From positions 558,001-622,000 of the forward strand of contig CAWIQJ010000006.1 of assembly GCA_963838235.1 (NCBI GenBank): DNA of 64,000 nt, written 5' to 3'. The notes beneath the pieces were generated by a model. It saw only the letters and a list, made by a program, of their open reading frames with translations, was not told where the DNA came from and made no database searches. This document shows positions 55,090 through 63,122 of the stretch, piece by piece. This DNA comes from JAFECT01 sp963838235 (GTDB taxonomy: Bacteria > Pseudomonadota > Alphaproteobacteria > Caulobacterales > Caulobacteraceae). Numbering within the stretch: the first letter of the stretch is position 1; each line of letters begins with the position of its first letter. The position numbers and the translations under genes are program-made.

Positions 55090-55733
55090 CCTTCGACCAG
55101 GTTCTGGCTGAGACACCCATCGTGGCCATCATCCGCGGCGTCACGCCCGACGAGGCGGTGGGCATCGCGCGCGCGATCCACGACGCCGGCGTGCGCATCA
55201 TCGAAGTCCCGATGAATTCGCCCGACCCTCTGGAGAGCCTGAAGCGCATCAACGACGCCTTCGGCCAGGACATGATCGTCGGTGTGGGCACCGTGCTGAA
55301 CCCCGAGGTCGTCGACCGCGCCGCCGACGCGGGCGCGCGCATCATCGTCGCGCCCAACACCCGCACCGCCGTGATCAGGCGCGCGGTCGAGCGCGGCCTG
55401 ACCCCGCTGCCGGGCTTCGCCACCGCGAGCGAGGCGTTCGAGGCCTACGACGCCGGCGCGCGCAATCTGAAACTGTTTCCGGCCTCGACCTACGGTCCGG
55501 ACCACCTGAAAGCGCTGATGGCGGTGCTGCCCAAGGATGCGACGGTGCTGGCGGTGGGCGGCGCGGGACCGGAGGTGATGGCCGACTGGTGGAAGGCCGG
55601 CGCCCGCGGCTTCGGCCTGGGATCCGATCTCTACAAGGCCGGCCAGTCCCCCGAAATCACCCGCGAAAAGGCCGCAGCGGCGGTCGCTGCGACGCGAGCG
55701 CTCAGGCCTCAAGCGACCGCGGTCACCGCGTAA
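55086..55733 (+). CDS. dgoA: 2-dehydro-3-deoxy-6-phosphogalactonate aldolase
   Basis: A 215-residue class I aldolase that splits KDPGal into pyruvate and glyceraldehyde 3-phosphate, the last step of the De Ley-Doudoroff route. The catalytic Glu is in IIEVPMNSP and the Schiff-base Lys in LKLFPAS; VGVGTVLNPE is conserved. It is the last gene of the lactonase-dehydratase-kinase-aldolase operon and its 3' end overlaps the convergent epimerase gene by 25 bases. Confidence 0.95.
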   Translation: MTFDQVLAETPIVAIIRGVTPDEAVGIARAIHDAGVRIIEVPMNSPDPLESLKRINDAFGQDMIVGVGTVLNPEVVDRAADAGARIIVAPNTRTAVIRRAVERGLTPLPGFATASEAFEAYDAGARNLKLFPASTYGPDHLKALMAVLPKDATVLAVGGAGPEVMADWWKAGARGFGLGSDLYKAGQSPEITREKAAAAVAATRALRPQATAVTA

Positions 55734-56695
55734 TAGTCGCGATACCAGTCGACGAACCGCGGCAGGCCCTCTTCGATCGACGTCGTCGGTACAAAACCGA
55801 AGTCGCGCGTGGTCGCGTCGATGTCCGCATAGGTCGAGACCACGTCGCCGGGCTGCATGGGGGCGAACTCGATCTCCGCCTTGCGGCCGATGGCGCCTTC
55901 CAGCACCTCGATGAAGCGCGTCAGCTTCTCCGAACGGTGGTTGCCGATGTTGTAGACCTTGTTGGGCAGGGCGACGTCCGTCGGCGGTTTGCGCATCACT
56001 GCGACCACGCCCGAGACGATGTCGTCGACGAAGGTGAAGTCGCGCCACATTTCGCCATTGTTGAAGACGGTGATCTTGCGACCCTCGAAAATCGCCTTGG
56101 TGAAGATGAAGGCGGCCATGTCCGGCCGTCCCCAGGGACCGTACACGGTGAAAAAACGCAGCCCCGTGCACGGCAGCTTCCACAGATGCGCATAGGTGCG
56201 CGCCAGCAGCTCGTCCGCGCGCTTGGTCGCGGCGTAGAGCGAATCGGGCTGGTCCACCCGGTCGTCGACCGAGAACGGCAGGTCCTTGTTGGCGCCGTAG
56301 ACCGATGACGAACTGGCGTAGACGAAGTGCTCAAGCCCCTCGAGGCGACGCGCAAACTCGCTCATCACCACATGGCCCATGACGTTCGAGGTCACATAGG
56401 CATAGGGGTCGATCAGCGAGTAGCGCACCCCCGCCTGGGCGGCGAGGTGGACGATGTGCGTCACGTCCTTGCAGCGGTCGAGAAGCGCCATGATCGCGTC
56501 CCGGTCCGAGATGTCGGCCTTGGCGAACTCAAAGCCGGGCTGCGACTGCAGCCGCGCCAGCCGGGCCTCTTTCAGCGCCACCTCGTAATAGGCGTTGAGA
56601 TTATCGATCCCGAGCACGGCCACGCCCTGGCCCAGCAGGCGCTCGCTGACCTGCGACCCGATGAAGCCCGCCGCCCCCGTCACCAACACCCGCAT
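55709..56695 (-). CDS. NAD-dependent nucleotide-sugar epimerase (UDP-glucuronate 4-epimerase type)
   Basis: A 328-residue extended SDR. The NAD motif is GAAGFIGSQ at the N-terminus; catalysis uses the Tyr-x-x-x-Lys in SLYAATKRADE, with Ser in ASSSSVYG. The region RFFTVYGPWGRPDMA and length match UDP-glucuronate 4-epimerases (CapI/LpsL) that make UDP-galacturonate for surface polysaccharides. ATG 56695 is adopted; ATG 56713 adds six residues. It is convergent with dgoA and divergent from the ArsR gene. Confidence 0.9.
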   Translation of the reverse strand: MRVLVTGAAGFIGSQVSERLLGQGVAVLGIDNLNAYYEVALKEARLARLQSQPGFEFAKADISDRDAIMALLDRCKDVTHIVHLAAQAGVRYSLIDPYAYVTSNVMGHVVMSEFARRLEGLEHFVYASSSSVYGANKDLPFSVDDRVDQPDSLYAATKRADELLARTYAHLWKLPCTGLRFFTVYGPWGRPDMAAFIFTKAIFEGRKITVFNNGEMWRDFTFVDDIVSGVVAVMRKPPTDVALPNKVYNIGNHRSEKLTRFIEVLEGAIGRKAEIEFAPMQPGDVVSTYADIDATTRDFGFVPTTSIEEGLPRFVDWYRDYYAVTAVA

Positions 56696-56774
56696 TAAGC
56701 CCGCTCCGTCCAAGTCCCGGGCGGTTTAGACGCCCGCCCGCAGACGAGCAACGCGCCTCGAGGCCTCAGGGGTG

Positions 56775-56803
56775 TTGACAATCCCCGGCCGGCCCGCAAT
56801 AGT
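56775..56803 (+). promoter_or_regulatory. Promoter of the ArsR-SRPBCC genes
   Basis: TTGACA at 56775-56780, a 17-base spacer and AATAGT at 56798-56803. Transcription would begin close to the ATG at 56811, and there is no ribosome-binding sequence before it, so the mRNA may be leaderless. Confidence 0.65.
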
Positions 56804-56822
56804 TTTCCAAATGGTGAACTAT
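56799..56822 (+). promoter_or_regulatory. Palindromic operator overlapping the ArsR start codon
   Basis: ATAGTTttCC-AAAT-GGtgAACTAT, a 24-bp near-perfect palindrome covering the promoter -10 and the ATG. Its position is ideal for autorepression by the encoded ArsR-type protein. Confidence 0.7.
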
Positions 56823-57164
56823 CAACCCGACCCGCTCGACCGCACCTTCGCGGCCCTGACCGATCCGACCCGCCGGGCGATCCTGGAACGGCTGGAGGCG
56901 GAGGAGTGCCTGACCATCAGCGCGCTCGCCAAACCCTTCGCCATCAGGCTTCCGGCGGTGATGAAGCACCTCGACGTGCTGTCCGAGGCCGGCCTGATCA
57001 CCCGGGCCAAGCACGGCCGCACGGTCGATGTCCGCCTGTCGCCGACACCCCTGCTGGCCGCGGTGGAGTGGCTCGACCGCTACGAGCGGTTCTGGTCGCC
57101 GGCGCTCGACCGCCTGGCCGCCTATGCCGAGCGCCAGGAAGCCGAAGCGGAGGATGAAGAATGA
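56811..57164 (+). CDS. ArsR family transcriptional regulator
   Basis: A 117-residue winged-helix regulator. The family helix-turn-helix is visible in ALTDPTRRAILERLEAEECLTISALAKPFAIRLPAVMKHLDVLSEAGLITRAKHGRTVDVRL. The cysteine metal-binding site of classical ArsR is absent, so it belongs to the metal-independent group that is usually paired with SRPBCC proteins. Its stop overlaps the next gene by four bases (ATGA). Probably represses its own operon through the palindrome over its start. Confidence 0.92.
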   Translation: MVNYQPDPLDRTFAALTDPTRRAILERLEAEECLTISALAKPFAIRLPAVMKHLDVLSEAGLITRAKHGRTVDVRLSPTPLLAAVEWLDRYERFWSPALDRLAAYAERQEAEAEDEE

Positions 57165-57637
57165 ACGGCTTCGTCCTGACCCGCCGCATCGCCGCCCGGC
57201 CCGCCATCGTCTTCGACGCCCTGACCACGGCCGACGGCGTGGCCTCCTGGTTCGGCCCGGACGATAAGCCGGTCACCCTGGCTGAGGTCGACCCTCGCCT
57301 CGGCGGCGCCTTTCGCGTGCGCTTCGCGACCGACGACGGCGGCGAGCACGAGGCCAGCGGCGAATTCCTCGAGATGGATCCGCCCCGGCGCGTGGTGCTG
57401 AGCTGGCGCTGGACCATCGAAGGCGAACCGGAGGAGGCGGGTCGCACCTCGCGGATCGAGTTCGATCTGCGCGACGCCAGCAATGGCGCCACCGAGCTCA
57501 CCTTCAGTCACAAGGAACTGGCGAACGCCGTTTCTGTAGCCAGCCACCAGTGGGGCTGGGAGCGGGCGTTCGACAAGCTTGTCCGGCGTTTCGACGGCGC
57601 CCAGGCGGAAGGGACCGTCAATGTCGCTGAGTCCTAG
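57161..57637 (+). CDS. SRPBCC (AHSA1-like) domain protein
   Basis: A 158-residue START/Bet v1-like protein of the AHSA1 group. RRIAARPAIVFDALTTADGVASWFGPDD and GGAFRVRF, LEMDPPRRVVLSWRW and a C-terminal amphipathic helix (HQWGWERAFDKLVRRFDG) are typical. It forms a hydrophobic ligand pocket, ligand unknown. It is translationally coupled to the ArsR gene, so the ligand may link with regulation. Confidence 0.9.
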   Translation: MNGFVLTRRIAARPAIVFDALTTADGVASWFGPDDKPVTLAEVDPRLGGAFRVRFATDDGGEHEASGEFLEMDPPRRVVLSWRWTIEGEPEEAGRTSRIEFDLRDASNGATELTFSHKELANAVSVASHQWGWERAFDKLVRRFDGAQAEGTVNVAES

Positions 57638-57803
57638 CAAGATCGAACGGTTGATGCCGCCCTATGTGGTGTGGACGATCGTCGCGATCGCCGCCCACCT
57701 CGCGGCGACGGCCTTGCTGTTCGTCGACATGGCGCACGGGCGCGAGACGGCGCGCGCGCCGATCGTAAGCGCCTTGAGTTCAATCACAGCCTCGAAGACG
57801 TAA
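57621..57803 (+). CDS. Small membrane protein
   Basis: A 60-residue protein with one hydrophobic segment (YVVWTIVAIAAHLAATALLFV) and a short polar tail. The ATG at 57621 has GGAAGGGA upstream and overlaps the SRPBCC gene by 17 bases, suggesting co-translation. It overlaps the convergent DUF2891 gene by 20 bases at its end. No family recognised; could also be non-coding. Confidence 0.5.
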   Translation: MSLSPSKIERLMPPYVVWTIVAIAAHLAATALLFVDMAHGRETARAPIVSALSSITASKT

Positions 57804-58809
57804 GCGCAAGCAGCGCAAAAGTCGCCAGCCAGTGCTCGCCCATATAGTCGCCCGCCACATGCGGCAGGCTGGCGTCGAGGTGCGTGCGCGCGGCGTCGCG
57901 CGCGAGCGTCCGCACAGGCTCCTCAATGGCCAAGGCGATGGCGTTCCAGCACCAGGCGCGCGAAAGATTCAGGCCGTCGAGATGGGCGATCTTGCCGTCG
58001 CTGCGGTCGCTGACGCGCGCGGGGGTGAACAGGGTTTGCGGTTCGCGCTCGGCCACACGCGGCAAGAAGCCGGCGAACCAGGCGCGGAACTCATCCTCGG
58101 AGAGGGCGCAGCGCATGCACTCGGCTTCGATCAGGGCCGAAGACAGGAAATCATCGCCGGACGGCTCCCAGGCCTGGCAGTCACGGTCGCCGCCGTACCA
58201 ACGCCGCGCGGTTTCGGCGACCAGGGCGCGTAACGCTGCGTCGCCGGTGGCTTCGACATAGTCGGCGGCCATAACCAGGGCGAAGGCCGTGTTGCCGTGA
58301 GCGCCGCCCCGGACCGGATAGTCGGCCTTGGGCAGGAACGCCTTGAACCGATCGATGACCGCGCGCGTCAGAGGACCTAACGACTTGGCCCAGGTCGGTG
58401 CGTGGGATCCAGCCGCCATTTCTCTCGCCGTACAATTTCGCAACAACGCGGCCTGAAGCGCCAGCAGCCAAGCCCAGCCGTAAGGTCGCTCGAACCCCCG
58501 GCTCTCGGGACGGTCGAAATAGGCGCGTTCAACCTCGCCCTTTTCCGGCGTGAGCTGCTGATCGAACAGGGCGCGGGTGGCGTCGGCATGAGCGTGGTTC
58601 GGAAACAGCCACAGTACTTGCGCCAGCAGCCAGTAGCCGTGCACGCAGGAATGCCAGTCGAAACTGCCGTAGAAGATCGGGTGGAGCGCTTTGGGACCGC
58701 GCACATCGGCCGCGCTCGCCATCACATGGTCGAGCTTATTGGGATATTCCCGCGTGAGGTGGCCGAGTGCGATGGCGACGAACCGTTCGGCGATCTCTTG
58801 GGTCAGCAT
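57784..58809 (-). CDS. DUF2891 family protein
   Basis: A 341-residue cytoplasmic protein of the DUF2891 family. HPIFYGSFDWHSCVHGYWLLAQVLW, ERPYGWAWLLALQAAL and CQAWEPSGDDFLSSALIEAECM are hallmarks; the Trp/His-rich, helical composition resembles alpha/alpha-barrel enzymes. Family members occur beside the DUF969/DUF979 permease pair as here, five bases apart. Enzyme activity is unknown. Confidence 0.9.
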   Translation of the reverse strand: MLTQEIAERFVAIALGHLTREYPNKLDHVMASAADVRGPKALHPIFYGSFDWHSCVHGYWLLAQVLWLFPNHAHADATRALFDQQLTPEKGEVERAYFDRPESRGFERPYGWAWLLALQAALLRNCTAREMAAGSHAPTWAKSLGPLTRAVIDRFKAFLPKADYPVRGGAHGNTAFALVMAADYVEATGDAALRALVAETARRWYGGDRDCQAWEPSGDDFLSSALIEAECMRCALSEDEFRAWFAGFLPRVAEREPQTLFTPARVSDRSDGKIAHLDGLNLSRAWCWNAIALAIEEPVRTLARDAARTHLDASLPHVAGDYMGEHWLATFALLALTSSRL

Positions 58810-58813
58810 GGGC

Positions 58814-59836
58814 TCAGAACCGGAAGACGAGGACGTACAGCAGCACGGTATTGACCACCAGCATGATCGCGCCGGTGGGAATCTGGGCGCGGATCACCCC
58901 GTTCAGGATGGCGTTGCGGTCGGGCAGCTCCAGCAGGACCGCGGGCACCACATTGAAGTTTGCCGCCATCGGCGTCATCAGCGTTCCCGAATAGCCCGCC
59001 AGCATGCCGATCGAAGCCATGATCACCGGATCGCCGTGCAGCCGCCCCACGATCAACGGCATGCCGATCGCTGCCGTCATGATCGGAAACGCCGCGAAGG
59101 CATTGCCCATGACGACCGTGAACAGCGCCATCCCGCACGTGTAGATCGCGACGACCGCGAACGCATTGTCCTGCGGAATCCAGCTCGAGGTGAGGTCGCT
59201 CACCGCCTTGCCCACCCCGCCCGCGAGGAACACCGCGCCCAGCGACGCCAGGGCCTGGGGCAGGATGGCGGCCCATCCGATGCTGTCGACCAGGCGTCGG
59301 CCCTCCTGGAACGGCGTCAAGGGCAAGGGCCTCAGCCACAGCATGGCGACCCCGAGTGCGATGACGATCCCGACCGCCAGCGCGACCACGGTCGGCAGGT
59401 CGGCGCCCAGCAACGGCTGGCCGAACAGCATGGGCGCGGCGCCGCCGGTGAACTTCGGCAGGGTCAGGACCAGCGACAGCACAAAGGTGACCGCCGGCAC
59501 GATGAGCGCCGCGGCGAACAGCCAGTCGCCGTGTCGCTCCGACCGCGCCTGGCGCTCCTGCGGCGTGGTGGTCTTGGGCTTGCCCAGTCCCAGCCCGACG
59601 AAGCCCGCGATCAGGGCAAGGGCGATGACGAGGACCCCATTGCCGAGATCGCCGAGCGCGTCGCCGGCGATGAAACTGATCGCCACCAGGCTCCAGAACA
59701 GGAAGTTGAACACACGCTTGCGATTGGCCTTATCGAACAGGCTGAGCACCGCCCACAGGGCGAACAGGGCGCCGCAGACATAGTAGGCCACATGCAGGTC
59801 GAGCGTCTTCGGGAGCAGGCTTGGGGGCAGGCTCAC
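58814..59836 (-). CDS. DUF979 family membrane protein
   Basis: A 340-residue polytopic membrane protein of the DUF979 family. After an N-terminal DLHVAYYVCGALFALWAVLSLFD, repeated hydrophobic helices follow, with AGYSGTLMTPMAANFNVVPAVLLELPDRNAILNGVI near the C-terminus. It begins at GTG 59836, overlapping the DUF969 stop (GTGA). The DUF969/DUF979 pair is taken as two halves of a permease; comparative studies have linked it to 5-oxoproline or peptide metabolism, which I cannot verify here. Confidence 0.9.
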   Translation of the reverse strand: MSLPPSLLPKTLDLHVAYYVCGALFALWAVLSLFDKANRKRVFNFLFWSLVAISFIAGDALGDLGNGVLVIALALIAGFVGLGLGKPKTTTPQERQARSERHGDWLFAAALIVPAVTFVLSLVLTLPKFTGGAAPMLFGQPLLGADLPTVVALAVGIVIALGVAMLWLRPLPLTPFQEGRRLVDSIGWAAILPQALASLGAVFLAGGVGKAVSDLTSSWIPQDNAFAVVAIYTCGMALFTVVMGNAFAAFPIMTAAIGMPLIVGRLHGDPVIMASIGMLAGYSGTLMTPMAANFNVVPAVLLELPDRNAILNGVIRAQIPTGAIMLVVNTVLLYVLVFRF

Positions 59837-60555
59837 CGTCCCGCCTCCATCTCGCGCTTCAGCTTGCGGTCGAACAGCAGCAGCCGTGCGCCGTGGATCA
59901 GGAAGGCGCATATTGCGGTGGGGATAGCCCACAGGGAAATCGCCAGCGGCGGCGCGTTTACGCCGAAGCCTTTCATGGTTCCGACGATCAGCAGCACCGC
60001 GCCGATGGCGATGAACACGTCCTCGCCGTAGAACACGGCGATATTGTCCGCCGCCGCGCACCAGGCGCGCACCCGCTCGCGCACCTTGTCGGGCGCCGGT
60101 CCTGCTTCTTTCTCCAGCGCCGCCTCCGCCATGGGCGCCAGCAGCGGGCGCACCGTCTGGGCATGACCCATCATGGAGGTCAGACCGCAGGCTGCGGTCA
60201 GCTGACGGATCACGAAATAGATCATCAGTATGCCGCCCACGGTCGCCGCCCCGATGCGGCCGATCAGGTGGCGCGCGCGCGCCTGCAGGCCCTCGCGTTC
60301 GAGCAGGCCGATCAACGGCAGGATCATCCAGACCAGGGTGATGTTGCGGTTGGTGTTGTAGGCGTGGCCGAGGGTCTTCACCGTGGCGACCAGGGCCGCG
60401 CCCAGGGCCTTGGGCTCCAGCGACGCCCCGTGCGCAATGGCGCCCAGGACGCCGGTGGCCAGCGCGCCGGTGACCACCACCAGCAGCGGATTGAGCCTCA
60501 GCAGAAAGCCGCCCACCACCAGGGCGATGCCCGCCAGGACCAGGTATTCGAGCAA
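59833..60555 (-). CDS. DUF969 family membrane protein
   Basis: A 240-residue polytopic membrane protein of the DUF969 family. LEYLVLAGIALVVGGFLLRLNPLLVVVTGALATG and NRNITLVWMILPLIGLLEREGLQARA are typical. It is the first gene of the DUF969-DUF979-DUF2891 operon, with four-base overlap to the next. It diverges from the SDR gene across an 86-base gap that must hold both promoters. Confidence 0.9.
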   Translation of the reverse strand: MLEYLVLAGIALVVGGFLLRLNPLLVVVTGALATGVLGAIAHGASLEPKALGAALVATVKTLGHAYNTNRNITLVWMILPLIGLLEREGLQARARHLIGRIGAATVGGILMIYFVIRQLTAACGLTSMMGHAQTVRPLLAPMAEAALEKEAGPAPDKVRERVRAWCAAADNIAVFYGEDVFIAIGAVLLIVGTMKGFGVNAPPLAISLWAIPTAICAFLIHGARLLLFDRKLKREMEAGR

Positions 60556-60641
60556 TCGAGCCTCCCATGCAGTGATCTGTTGTCGCGCGGATTTGCCGTC
60601 TGCGCTACGGCTCGGGCCGCGCGACCGGAAAGGACCTCGCC

Positions 60642-61400
60642 ATGAAGCTCGATTTCACCGGCAAGGTGGTGCTGGTCACCGGGGCCAGCCGCGGCATCGG
60701 CGCCGCCATCGCCCAGGCCTTCGGCGAGGCCGGCGCGCGGGTCGGCATCCACTGCGGGCGTGAAGTTGCGAAGGCCGAAGCCCTGGCCCGAGCGATCGGC
60801 GACAACGCCGCGGTGTTCCAGGCCGACCTTTCGCGGTCCGAAGAGTGCGAGCGGCTGTGGCGGCAGGTGCGTCACGGCTTCGGCCGCGTCGACGTGCTGG
60901 TGAACAACGCCGGCGTCGCCATCGGCTCGCCGCCGGACGAGCCGGTCACCCGCTGGCTGGCGAATTGGGAGACCACAATGGCGGTGAACCTGACCGCAAC
61001 CGCCTTGCTCTCGCGCGAAGCCGTGGCCCACTTCCAGACCATCGGCGGCGGCCGCATCGTCAACATCGCCTCGCGCGCCGCCTTCCGCGGCGACACCCCC
61101 GACTACCTCGCCTATGCCGCGTCCAAGGGCGGCATGGTGGCGCTGACCCGCTCCATCGCGCGCGGCTACGGCAAGGACGGCATCACCGCCTTCGTCGTGG
61201 CGCCGGGTTTCACCCGCACCGAAATGGCCCAGGACTTCATCGACCAGTACGGCGAAGACTTCGCCATGAAGGACGTGGCGCTGAACCGCATGACGGAGCC
61301 GAAAGATATCGCACCGACGGTGCTGTTTCTGGCCAGCGGTTTGGCCGACCACGCGACGGGCTCGACCATCGATATCAACGCCGGCAGCTACGTGAGGTAG
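60642..61400 (+). CDS. SDR family oxidoreductase
   Basis: A 252-residue classical short-chain dehydrogenase. Cofactor motif TGASRGIG near the N-terminus, NNAG, and catalytic Ser-Tyr-Lys with YAASKGGM. The Arg just after the glycine motif and HCGREVAKAE suggest NADP or NAD either way. Substrate is unknown. It ends shortly before a remnant of a restriction-type gene. Confidence 0.9.
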   Translation: MKLDFTGKVVLVTGASRGIGAAIAQAFGEAGARVGIHCGREVAKAEALARAIGDNAAVFQADLSRSEECERLWRQVRHGFGRVDVLVNNAGVAIGSPPDEPVTRWLANWETTMAVNLTATALLSREAVAHFQTIGGGRIVNIASRAAFRGDTPDYLAYAASKGGMVALTRSIARGYGKDGITAFVVAPGFTRTEMAQDFIDQYGEDFAMKDVALNRMTEPKDIAPTVLFLASGLADHATGSTIDINAGSYVR

Positions 61401-61407
61401 GGGGGTA

Positions 61408-61673
61408 ACCGGAGCCGGTAACAGTGCCGCGTCCCACTACGCATTCGCCGAAAAACGCGTGTGGTTGCGAGAGAGCCTGTTAGCGCTGAACCTGCAAATC
61501 TATGACAGTTCGGAGTGGGATGAAGGGACCATTTCTGCTCGCGCCGAACGCCTCGCAGATTTGGCAGTTGTCATCTGGCCGGCCTTCCCGAGCAACACGG
61601 GAAGAAGTCGGCTTGAGAGAGGACACGAGCGTGGCACGGGCTGTGGTAAATCCTGTGGCTTCGAGTGCTAGTC
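61408..61673 (+). pseudogene. Remnant of a DUF262/DUF1524 (GmrSD-like) protein, C-terminal fragment
   Basis: One frame through this otherwise geneless stretch reads GNSAASHYAFAEKRVWLRESL, then LALNLQIYDSSEWDEGTISARAERLADLAVVIWPAF. This matches the C-terminal pattern of DUF1524-type nucleases (phenylalanine, then EK(R), then ...LN..I....W.E..I..Ra..La..a..iWp). No start, no N-terminal DUF262 and no HNH core precede it: the preceding gene ends at 61400. The stretch has visibly lower GC than its neighbours. I read it as a leftover of a type IV restriction-like gene. Confidence 0.6.
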
Positions 61674-61702
61674 GCGCCTGCACTGGCTTCTTTCCATGAA
61701 GT

Positions 61703-61737
61703 CCGCCCCCGGCCCGGGAGCTCCGAACCGGGGGCGG
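61703..61737 (-). terminator. Strong hairpin downstream of the EF-Tu paralogue
   Basis: A 10-bp perfect stem CCGCCCCCGG/CCGGGGGCGG with a 15-base loop, 20 bases after the EF-Tu stop. No T-run follows on the minus strand, so it may end or stabilise the transcript without being a classical terminator. Confidence 0.55.
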
Positions 61738-61756
61738 TTAGCTCGCAGCGCGCTTT

Positions 61757-62941
61757 TCAACCCGCCACTTCGGTCACCACGCCGGCGCCGACGGTCTTGC
61801 CGCCTTCGCGGATGGCGAAGCGGACGCCTGTCTCGATACCGACCGGCTTGGCCAGTTCGAAGCCGATGTCCGCCTGGTCGCCGGGATGGATTTGCGCGCC
61901 GTCCTCGACGTTCAGTACGCCGGGCACGTCGGTCACCCCGAAGAACAGCTGGGGCTGATAGCCGCTGGAGAACGGCGTATGGCGCCCGCCTTCCTCAGCG
62001 GTCAGGACGAAGATCTTCGCCCGGCCCGTCGTGTGCGCCTTGATGGCGCCGGGCGCGCTCAGCACCTGACCACGACACACGTCGTCGCGCTTCAGCCCGC
62101 GCAGTAGCAGCCCGACGTTCATGCCGGCCCGGGCCTCCCGAATGTTCTTCCGAAAAGCCTGCGTGCCGGTGACCACCACCTCGGCGCCGTCGTTGTTGAG
62201 ACCGACGATCTCGACGCTGTCGCCGAGCTTCAGCACCCCGCGCTCGACCCGGCCGGAGACGACCGTGCCGCGGCCCGGGATGGTGTGCACGCCTTCGATC
62301 GGCATCATGAACGGGCTCGCGTAATCCCGGACGGGATCCGGAATCGACGCATCGAGCGCGTCCATCAGCTCGACGATGCACCGCGCATCGGCGTGGTCCG
62401 GCTCACCGCGTTGCACGGCTTCGATCGCTTTCAGCGCGCTGCCGAAGACGAAGGTGGCGTCGGCATAGCCCTGGTTGGCCAGGAGCTCGCCGATCTCCAG
62501 CTGGATCAGCGCCTTCATGTCGTCCCGTTCGGACGGGTCGAGCATGTCCATCTTGTTCACGAACACGACCATGTGCCGCACATTGACCTGCCGGGCGAGC
62601 AAGACGTGCTCGATGGTCTGTTTCGCCGGGCCTTGGGAGGCGTCGACGAGCAGGATCGCGCCGTCCATCTGCGACGCGCCGGTGATCATGTTCTTCACAT
62701 AGTCGGCGTGACCGGGACAGTCGATGTGGGCGTAGTGCCGCTTTGCGGACTCGTATTCCACGTGCGTGGTGTTGATCGTAATGCCGCGCGACTTTTCCTC
62801 AGGCGCGTTGTCGATCTGATCGAACGACAGGCCTTGTCCGCCCAGGCGCGCCGCCTGCACCTGGGTGATCGCCGAGGTGAGGGTGGTCTTGCCGTGGTCG
62901 ACGTGCCCGATGGTGCCGACATTCACGTGTATCTTCGACAT
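61757..62941 (-). CDS. tuf: Divergent elongation factor Tu paralogue
   Basis: A 394-residue translational GTPase that would carry aminoacyl-tRNA to the ribosome. G1 GHVDHGKT (12-19), RGITINT, DCPGH, NKMD and the tRNA-contact RHTPF are intact, as are domains II and III. Yet it departs from standard EF-Tu: the N-terminus lacks about eight residues, the segment after NKMD has insertions (DPSERDDMKALIQL), and domain III reads GYQPQLFFGVTDVPG where E. coli has GYRPQFYFRTTDVTG, replacing Arg333 and Thr334. It is not in a str operon. ATG 62941 has AGGAG eight bases upstream. Probably an extra, specialised EF-Tu. Confidence 0.9.
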   Translation of the reverse strand: MSKIHVNVGTIGHVDHGKTTLTSAITQVQAARLGGQGLSFDQIDNAPEEKSRGITINTTHVEYESAKRHYAHIDCPGHADYVKNMITGASQMDGAILLVDASQGPAKQTIEHVLLARQVNVRHMVVFVNKMDMLDPSERDDMKALIQLEIGELLANQGYADATFVFGSALKAIEAVQRGEPDHADARCIVELMDALDASIPDPVRDYASPFMMPIEGVHTIPGRGTVVSGRVERGVLKLGDSVEIVGLNNDGAEVVVTGTQAFRKNIREARAGMNVGLLLRGLKRDDVCRGQVLSAPGAIKAHTTGRAKIFVLTAEEGGRHTPFSSGYQPQLFFGVTDVPGVLNVEDGAQIHPGDQADIGFELAKPVGIETGVRFAIREGGKTVGAGVVTEVAG

Positions 62942-63060
62942 TGGTTTCACTCCTGTTGGCGCCGCCGAAACCGGGCGGGCCAGGCCCGGCCTCGACGACT
63001 GATCATCGGCGCGCGCGCACCGATCGGTGGACGGCCCGCGTCGCCGCCGGCCGAAAGGCA

Positions 63061-63092
63061 AAAAGAAAGCCCGCTGGCGGGACCAGCGGGCG
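63061..63092 (-). terminator. Intrinsic terminator between leader ORF and EF-Tu paralogue
   Basis: On the minus strand GCCCGCTGG-TCCCG-CCAGCGGGC (9-bp perfect stem) followed by TTTCTTTTTG. It lies about 120 bases upstream of the EF-Tu start and 57 bases after the leader ORF stop. It would stop transcription before the gene unless relieved. Confidence 0.85.
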
Positions 63093-63122
63093 CGATAGAG
63101 GCGTCCCGGGCGTCCCTTGCGG

